Source: Desulfocapsa sp.
GTDB taxonomy: Bacteria > Desulfobacterota > Desulfobulbia > Desulfobulbales > Desulfocapsaceae
Length of the DNA stretch: 10,836 nucleotides
Direction: 5' to 3'
Assembly: GCA_029934915.1 (NCBI GenBank)
Contig: JAOZLI010000063.1
Span: forward strand, 1 to 10,836
Shown: piece by piece, positions 6,782-10,836 of the stretch
Layout of the letters: every line of letters starts with the position of its first letter
Position numbering within the stretch: position 1 is the first letter of the stretch
The notes under the pieces: model-generated
What the model was told of the DNA's origin: nothing
Seen by the model: only the letters and a program-made list of their open reading frames with translations
Database searches by the model: none
Position numbers and translations under genes: made by a program

Positions 6782-8428
6782 TTATTTATTTGTAGCTTTT
6801 GCCTTGCCCTTCAGTTGTTCAGGAATTTCCCCAAGTTCCAAAGCAGGGCTCCAATTCAGCCATGAATCATCAGGATCGTTGTTAAGGGTGAAACGATGTC
6901 CATTGGTGACCAGATTTCCCATATCATTGTCCTCAGGCGTTGAAAAGGATACGCCACCTGCAATAAGCGTCGCTAGAGATTCTGTACTTATCTTCATGGA
7001 AGTCATCAGTCCACCTTTGATTCGAAATCCTGTACTGTTCCAGAATTTAGTGTTTTCCCGGATAAGGTTAACGTAGGGTTTATGGATATTGATATAAACA
7101 AGAACCTTCTGACCGGTCGGAGAAAGTTCATAACCCGTGGTATGACCCACCTGAACCTGTCTGTAATAAATAGGCTTATTGTAGCCAAGAGAACCAAGAC
7201 GATCTGTTTCCAGGACCAGATTTAGCCCGGTTGTGACCGTCATATTAACTGGTCTGCGGGGTTGTACAAAAAAGGTGTTTGTGGCTTTCCCGGTTCCGGC
7301 TATCAGGTTTAAGTAGGGACCCGAAATGATAGTCCCAAGATTAGACACCCCACCTCCATTAAACTTAGCTCGAACAGCATAAATGTATGTGTTTTCACGA
7401 AGAAGATGGCCAAGGTTTTTGTCTATATATGCTTTAGCATATACAGTTTTAAAATCATCGCTCAGCTTAACACTATGGATGAATCCGATTTTGACGCCGT
7501 TATATTGAATTTCAGCACCCTTTGTTAATCCATTCTCCACTGAAAAAGATAAGTTAACAATAATATTTTCTGCATTTTTAGCTGTTTGCTGGTTCTCATA
7601 CAGTGGTCGTATCTTTTCAGTATCTTCCAGTGTTTTACCACCTGGTGGCGTGAAAAAACTGATACCGCCCTGTATAACTGTCTTAAGAGGATCAATGTGA
7701 AATGTAATTTTTGGAAGGTTGGCTTCGAGTTTTATGCCATCACTGATAAAAAAACGCGTACTGCTGCTCACATGATTTTTATATTTGGGATAGATCAGGA
7801 TCTTCGTTTCAATGGACGCATCGTTCTGTAAAATATTTGACACAACTTCACCAACAGCAACTTTCTTGAAATAAACAGGGGAGCCAGCTCCCAATGAGAC
7901 AGCAAGGTGTGACGTAAGTGTCAGGTGCAAACCCGGGGCACGTTCAGAAAGCGGTGGTATTTCATTAAGAGCGATAAAATGTGTGGATGGTTCCTTGGAG
8001 GTTCCAGGCTGAACTTCAAAATAACTTCCTTTGACCAGCGTTTCCAGTCCAGCAATCCGGTTAAGGGAAACTTCCGGGCGTACAATCCAAAATTTACTGT
8101 CCTTGGTCAGTTCTTCTCTGGCCTCCTTCACCATTTCTATATTTGCATTGATATGCTCAAGATCAGGACTTACAGAAAATCCTTTTAACGTTCCAACAGG
8201 AAGACCTTTGAACAATATTTTTGTTTTTCCGGCTGTAAGGCCAGAAGCATCTTTTACCTGCACGGTAATCATAAAACCGGACTCATTGTAATCCTTATAA
8301 AGGAGCCAGCCACCAAGGATGAGTGCCAGGATTGGCAGCACCCAAATGGGTGAGATACCTTTTTTTGTTTTTTCAATTGGAGTTTCCAAATTTTTTGTAC
8401 CCGGAGTAAAAGTAGTGGTTTCAGGCAT
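6782..8428 (-). CDS. pqiB: PqiB-like MCE-domain intermembrane lipid transport protein
   Basis: MCE proteins of this type form periplasmic hexameric tubes that carry lipids between inner and outer membranes, working with a PqiA/LetA-type membrane partner. The 548-residue protein has a short cytoplasmic tail, one membrane anchor (about 26-44, ISPIWVLPILALILGGWLLY) and a periplasmic remainder. Four MCE modules are visible at about 52-143, 166-264, 288-380 and 400-500, each with a VYF/IYY-type strand leading to VG and ending near GxxF. E. coli PqiB has three MCE modules plus a long helical C-terminal needle; here a fourth module replaces the needle and only about 48 residues follow. This makes it intermediate between PqiB and the seven-module LetB. 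The ATG at 8428 overlaps the preceding stop by 8 nt (ATGCCTGA), so translation is coupled. A longer upstream frame would lie wholly inside pqiA and is not credible. No pqiC lipoprotein gene follows. Confidence 0.92.
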   Translation of the reverse strand: MPETTTFTPGTKNLETPIEKTKKGISPIWVLPILALILGGWLLYKDYNESGFMITVQVKDASGLTAGKTKILFKGLPVGTLKGFSVSPDLEHINANIEMVKEAREELTKDSKFWIVRPEVSLNRIAGLETLVKGSYFEVQPGTSKEPSTHFIALNEIPPLSERAPGLHLTLTSHLAVSLGAGSPVYFKKVAVGEVVSNILQNDASIETKILIYPKYKNHVSSSTRFFISDGIKLEANLPKITFHIDPLKTVIQGGISFFTPPGGKTLEDTEKIRPLYENQQTAKNAENIIVNLSFSVENGLTKGAEIQYNGVKIGFIHSVKLSDDFKTVYAKAYIDKNLGHLLRENTYIYAVRAKFNGGGVSNLGTIISGPYLNLIAGTGKATNTFFVQPRRPVNMTVTTGLNLVLETDRLGSLGYNKPIYYRQVQVGHTTGYELSPTGQKVLVYINIHKPYVNLIRENTKFWNSTGFRIKGGLMTSMKISTESLATLIAGGVSFSTPEDNDMGNLVTNGHRFTLNNDPDDSWLNWSPALELGEIPEQLKGKAKATNK

Positions 8429-9050
8429 CCCACAGGAGCCTTGAATCAAAAGTGAGAGCTGCAAACATGGTACAGACCACAACGGCAGCAAAATAAGAAG
8501 CAGCAGGTGCCGCCTGGGTTGCTGTGAAGCTTCCAAATTCAACGAGGGTTGACATTAAGGCAATGACAAAGATATCAAGCATGGACCAGCGACCAACAAA
8601 TTCTATAAAATGAAACATCTTTGTTTTATGGCGTAGCCATCGCTTCCACTTAAATTTGATGGAAAGTAAAATGCTTATCATGCCGACAATTTTAAAGAGT
8701 GGTACAAGTATGGATGCCATAAAAATTATCAGTCCGATGCCATATTCCCCGGAGTGAAAAAAATAAATAATTCCATCCATGATGGTCGAATATTCAACAG
8801 AGCCAAATAACTCGACCTGCATGATAGGAAGGAGATTCGCGGGGGCAAATAGAATGGCCGCAGTGATAACAAGAGCCCAGGTTGTCGGGACAGATTGGTG
8901 CTTTCGAAAATGTACATCTGCATTACAGCGGGAACATGCCAGATGACCATTTTGGGGAACATGCCTGCCATCCATCAGCTTGCCACAGTCATGACAGGAG
9001 ATAAGACCCGCATCCATGGCGGTTTGACGATGTGATTTATTTAGAGCCAT
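8421..9050 (-). CDS. pqiA: PqiA-like membrane protein, second (C-terminal-type) half
   Basis: Paraquat-inducible protein A proteins are inner-membrane partners of MCE tubes and are thought to load or extract lipids. This 209-residue polypeptide corresponds to one half of the usual two-domain PqiA. It starts with a cytoplasmic zinc ribbon with Cys19/Cys22 (CHDC) and Cys39/Cys42 (CSRC). Four likely membrane helices follow at about 57-78, 104-130, 154-170 and 180-198. The conserved WSMLDIFVIALMSTLVEFG follows the second helix pair. I chose ATG 9050, which overlaps the end of the upstream half by 14 nt; an alternative TTG at 9074 has no ribosome binding site. Its stop overlaps the pqiB start. The order half one, half two, PqiB fits one operon and probably one complex. 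Confidence 0.9.
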   Translation of the reverse strand: MALNKSHRQTAMDAGLISCHDCGKLMDGRHVPQNGHLACSRCNADVHFRKHQSVPTTWALVITAAILFAPANLLPIMQVELFGSVEYSTIMDGIIYFFHSGEYGIGLIIFMASILVPLFKIVGMISILLSIKFKWKRWLRHKTKMFHFIEFVGRWSMLDIFVIALMSTLVEFGSFTATQAAPAASYFAAVVVCTMFAALTFDSRLLWDA

Positions 9051-9693
9051 TACTTTTACGGTTAGAAGATGCAATTTTTAATTTATCCAGTGCCCGCCAG
9101 AAACATTCAGGGTCAAGTGCTGAAGTTGTAGCTCTGGTCATAAGAACAAGAAGAATAAAACAGAAAAATCCAATGTTATATTCTATGGAGGCCATCTTGT
9201 GTATCTTGATAATGCTCACGATAATAGCAATAAGGTAGACATCAGGCATTCCCCATTCATCGAGATGATGTGCTGTTCTAAATAGAAAAAACAGCGATTT
9301 GGAGTATAATCTAATTTTCAGTTGCAGGCTGACGGTGAAAAGGATACTAAGCCTGATGAGTGGGAAAAGAATAGAGGTGAAAAACAGCAGGATAGTCACC
9401 AGAAAATATTGCTGATTATAAAAGCATAAAAAAGCATCAAAAATTGATCCTGTTTGTTCCATTCCCATGGCATTGAGCGTGAGAAGTGGCATAAAGATAG
9501 CGGGGATGTAGAAAAGAAGGCCGGCCATGGAGATTGCCAATACCTTGGAAATACTATCAACTTTCTTTTGATAGAGTAGTGTCTGGCAACGGGGGCAAAA
9601 AAGATTTCTGCCGTTCACTGTGTGGATGTTTTGCAGGAGCAGATCACAGGCTGGACAGGCAATTTGTTGTGCAATAGCTGATTTCATGATCAT
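9037..9693 (-). CDS. pqiA: PqiA-like membrane protein, first half
   Basis: This is the first gene of the minus-strand operon, homologous to the next gene and to the N-terminal half of full-length PqiA. A zinc ribbon with Cys13/Cys16 (CPAC) and Cys33/Cys36 (CPRC) is followed by membrane helices at about 50-71, 97-123, 150-164 and 172-186. WGMPDVYLIAIIVSIIKI matches WSMLDIFVIA of its partner. In E. coli both halves are one chain of about 417 residues; here they are 218 and 209 residues and must assemble from two polypeptides. The start is uncertain: ATG 9693 and ATG 9687 are in frame, as is GTG 9708, which overlaps the only purine-rich site (AAGGG at 9712-9708). I give ATG 9693. It is transcribed away from the YkgJ-family gene, sharing a short divergent promoter region. 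Confidence 0.88.
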   Translation of the reverse strand: MIMKSAIAQQIACPACDLLLQNIHTVNGRNLFCPRCQTLLYQKKVDSISKVLAISMAGLLFYIPAIFMPLLTLNAMGMEQTGSIFDAFLCFYNQQYFLVTILLFFTSILFPLIRLSILFTVSLQLKIRLYSKSLFFLFRTAHHLDEWGMPDVYLIAIIVSIIKIHKMASIEYNIGFFCFILLVLMTRATTSALDPECFWRALDKLKIASSNRKSNGSK

Positions 9694-9750
9694 GTATTGA
9701 TAGCACACCCTTAGGAACTGGTAAAGAATAACATGTGATTTACCCGTTCA

Positions 9751-9778
9751 TTAATATAAAGAGAAGATTTATTAGCAA
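9751..9778 (-). promoter_or_regulatory. Candidate sigma-70 promoter for the pqi operon
   Basis: On the minus strand TTGCTA (9778-9773) is followed after 16 nt by TATTAA (9756-9751), about 55 nt before the first pqiA start. The divergent intergenic region is only 85 bp, so the promoters of the pqi operon and of the YkgJ-family gene must be close or overlapping. The layout matches the TTGCTA/16-nt candidate at 5387. No SoxS-type or other operator is recognisable. Confidence 0.35.
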
Positions 9779-10471
9779 ATGACTCAAAGCAAAAATAAAA
9801 TTAAGACCCAAAGTCAACAGACATCTTGCACGCAATGTGGGATATGCTGCACAAAAGGAGGAGCTGCCTTTCATGGTGCAGATTTACCCTTGTTATTGGA
9901 ACAGCAAGTTCCATGGCGTAATCTTATTACGCTCAGGGCAGGTGAGTTCGCATGGGATCCAGTGACGGAGGGTGTACAGGCTATTCAAAAAGAAATTATC
10001 AAGTTGCGTGGGAGTGGTAGTGAATGGACCTGCTGCTATTTTAATTCATCAAATAACAGTTGTGGTATATACCATAAACGTCCTATTGCCTGCAAAACAT
10101 TGCAATGCTGGAATCCTGAAGAAAGTCTCGCCCTTGCAGGGAAAGACCTTCTTAGTCGTGAGATGGTTCTACAAAATGAAACAGTTTTGCAAGGACTTGT
10201 GAAACAATACGAAACCGAATTTCCATTGCCAGATTTTAATACGCTGGAAACCGAACTGGAATCTCGATGTGAAACCTACATCACAGAGCTTGAGGAACAG
10301 GTCAATAATGATCTGATTTTTCGCGAAAGAGAAATCGCTAAGTCAAAGTTAGTTTCTGATATTGAACTTTTTCTCTTTGGCCGTCCACTGTTTCAACTTT
10401 TGCAGCCATTTGCTGTGCAAGCTTTTCAATCGGGAAACAGACTGAGGCTTCAATATATCAAACAGGGTTAA
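9779..10471 (+). CDS. YkgJ-family cysteine-cluster protein
   Basis: This 230-residue cytosolic protein belongs to the YkgJ/UPF0153 cysteine-cluster family, thought to bind a metal (zinc or an iron-sulfur cluster); its biochemical role is not established. The N-terminal signature CTQCGICC gives Cys17, 20, 23 and 24. A second cluster has Cys85-Cys86 in WTCCYF, Cys95 in NSCGIYHKRP, then Cys105 and Cys110 in IACKTLQCW. The remainder is a helical, acidic C-terminal region without cysteines except Cys163 or so (ESRCETY). The ATG at 9779 has only a weak GAGAAG (9761-9766) 12 nt upstream, but no better start precedes the cysteine motif. The gene ends 2 nt before the TusA-like selenoprotein gene, so the two are almost certainly cotranscribed, suggesting a shared part in thiol, selenol or metal chemistry. 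Confidence 0.88.
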   Translation: MTQSKNKIKTQSQQTSCTQCGICCTKGGAAFHGADLPLLLEQQVPWRNLITLRAGEFAWDPVTEGVQAIQKEIIKLRGSGSEWTCCYFNSSNNSCGIYHKRPIACKTLQCWNPEESLALAGKDLLSREMVLQNETVLQGLVKQYETEFPLPDFNTLETELESRCETYITELEEQVNNDLIFREREIAKSKLVSDIELFLFGRPLFQLLQPFAVQAFQSGNRLRLQYIKQG

Positions 10472-10473
10472 AA

Positions 10474-10695
10474 ATGAATAACGATATTATCGATTATCGC
10501 GGAGATTGTTGAAAAGGCTTTAAAGATGTGCGTGCACGTCTCAAAAAGATGTCAAGAAGTACTGAGTATCAATTTATCTGCGCTGCCGACATGGCAGGGA
10601 AGATGGATCGGGTGATCTGTCTTGCAGGTGGCATGGTTAAGCAAAAAGACGTGCTTCCTGAGGGTACTGTTATCACAGTGATGAAAGCGGAATAA
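10474..10695 (+). CDS. Candidate TusA-like selenoprotein (in-frame TGA read as selenocysteine)
   Basis: From ATG 10474 the frame runs 12 codons to TGT (Cys12), meets TGA at 10510-10512, and stays open another 60 codons to a double stop, TAATAA, at 10693. Read through, it is a 73-residue protein, the usual size of TusA/SirA-like sulfur carriers. It starts with a strand ending in DYRGDC, where the family has DxRGxxC. A helix (GFKDVRARLKKM) follows, then a strand (EYQFICAA), a second helix, and a final hairpin ending in TVITVMK. Residue 13 aligns with the catalytic cysteine, so Sec would replace it and form a Cys-Sec pair; the usual Pro after the cysteine is Lys here. AGGG (10464-10467) lies 6 nt before the ATG, which is 2 nt after the YkgJ-family stop. 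A hairpin fitting a bacterial SECIS follows the TGA. The alternative is a nonsense-mutated pseudogene, but the intact rest of the frame argues against it. Confidence 0.75.
10510..10541 (+). promoter_or_regulatory. Candidate bacterial SECIS element for UGA 10510-10512
   Basis: After the UGA, AGATGTG (10524-10530) pairs with CACGTCT (10535-10541) in a 7-bp stem with one G-U pair, closing a CGUG tetraloop. The loop G at 10532 is 20 nt past the UGA. From established knowledge, bacterial SECIS hairpins lie just downstream of the Sec codon, carry a G in the first two loop positions, and place the loop roughly 16-37 nt from the UGA to recruit SelB. All three conditions are met. The stem is coding sequence, so some pairing could be chance. 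Confidence 0.6.
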
Positions 10696-10730
10696 TAATT
10701 GAAAATGTAAATTCTACCATGAAATAACGA

Positions 10731-10826
10731 ATGAAAAATGTTACGCAAAGTTGCTGTTCCAGCGGGCTTGAAACCCTTTTCAAACAAAAGGGTAACCTAA
10801 TGGTCTCCTGGAGTTCCATGCTGTAA
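10731..10826 (+). CDS. Doubtful 31-residue frame with a vicinal cysteine pair
   Basis: ATG 10731 opens a 31-residue frame containing QSCCSSGLETL and ending at TAA 10824. It has no good ribosome binding site and contains the hairpin at 10773-10793. The Cys-Cys pair is notable next to two other cysteine/selenocysteine genes, but the frame is too short to judge and may be chance. Confidence 0.12.
   Translation: MKNVTQSCCSSGLETLFKQKGNLMVSWSSML
10773..10793. repeat. Perfect 8-bp hairpin downstream of the selenoprotein gene
   Basis: ACCCTTTT (10773-10780) and AAAAGGGT (10786-10793) form a perfect stem around a 5-nt loop, CAAAC. It is about 80 nt past the TusA-like stop. There is no U-run directly after it on either strand, so it is not a classic rho-independent terminator, but it could end or stabilise the transcript. 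A T-run occurs further on, at 10830-10835. Confidence 0.4.
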
Positions 10827-10836
10827 ATCTTTTTTG

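Noticed and set aside
6764..6789. ATAAATA/TATTTAT inverted repeat between the convergent stops as a bidirectional terminator
   Set aside because: The stem is seven A-T pairs with a 12-nt loop, too weak to call as a terminator, although its position would be suitable.
8429..8542. N-terminal extension of the PqiB-like protein from 8542
   Set aside because: It lies entirely within the upstream pqiA half, and the ATG at 8428 gives a normal cytoplasmic tail and membrane anchor with a typical 8-nt overlap.
10510..10512. TGA as a true nonsense mutation (pseudogene)
   Set aside because: The downstream 60 codons remain open, complete the TusA-like fold, and are preceded by a SECIS-like hairpin. I keep pseudogene as the main alternative but judge it less likely.
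10569..10787. Minus-strand 72-codon frame over the TusA-like gene
   Set aside because: It is antisense to the conserved-looking selenoprotein frame, crosses its stop codon and the hairpin, and has no credible start.

Overview
The window looks like chromosomal DNA of a Gram-negative anaerobe, moderately AT-rich. A PqiA/PqiB-type MCE transport operon and an MltF-like transglycosylase imply a cell with an outer membrane. A small gene read through an in-frame UGA implies selenocysteine use. Together with the large CofD/YvcK-like protein beside malate dehydrogenase, this suggests a Desulfobacterota (Desulfobulbales-like) bacterium. That placement is inference from gene content; there is no rRNA or other marker here.

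Layout, left to right. (1) 14-5004, plus strand: malate dehydrogenase, then a 773-residue CofD/YvcK-family protein whose ribosome binding site sits on the mdh stop codon, then an MltF-like protein (solute-binding domain plus lytic transglycosylase domain). A 139-bp stretch bounded by 11-bp direct repeats separates the last two and may be an inserted element. (2) 5005-6218: mostly non-coding sequence around one small glutamine/serine/glutamate-rich protein of unknown function, which has its own good ribosome binding site and a plausible promoter. (3) 6219-6767: a secreted coiled-coil protein of an uncharacterised family, convergent with (4) 9693-6782, minus strand: an operon of three overlapping genes, namely the two halves of PqiA as separate polypeptides followed by a PqiB-like protein with four MCE modules. 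(5) 9779-10695, plus strand, divergent from the pqi operon: a YkgJ-family cysteine-cluster protein followed after 2 nt by a 73-codon TusA-like gene with an in-frame TGA directly after a Cys codon. This second gene is most simply read as a selenoprotein. (6) 10696-10836: a short tail with one perfect hairpin and only tiny reading frames.

The genes fall into three themes: central carbon metabolism and its regulation (mdh, CofD-like), cell-envelope maintenance (MltF-like, exported coiled-coil protein, Pqi lipid-transport system), and thiol/selenol chemistry (YkgJ-family protein with the TusA-like selenoprotein). The most notable item is the TusA-like selenoprotein with an adjacent Cys-Sec pair. 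Conventional gene calling would miss it, because the TGA leaves only a 12-codon open frame before it and about 60 codons after it.
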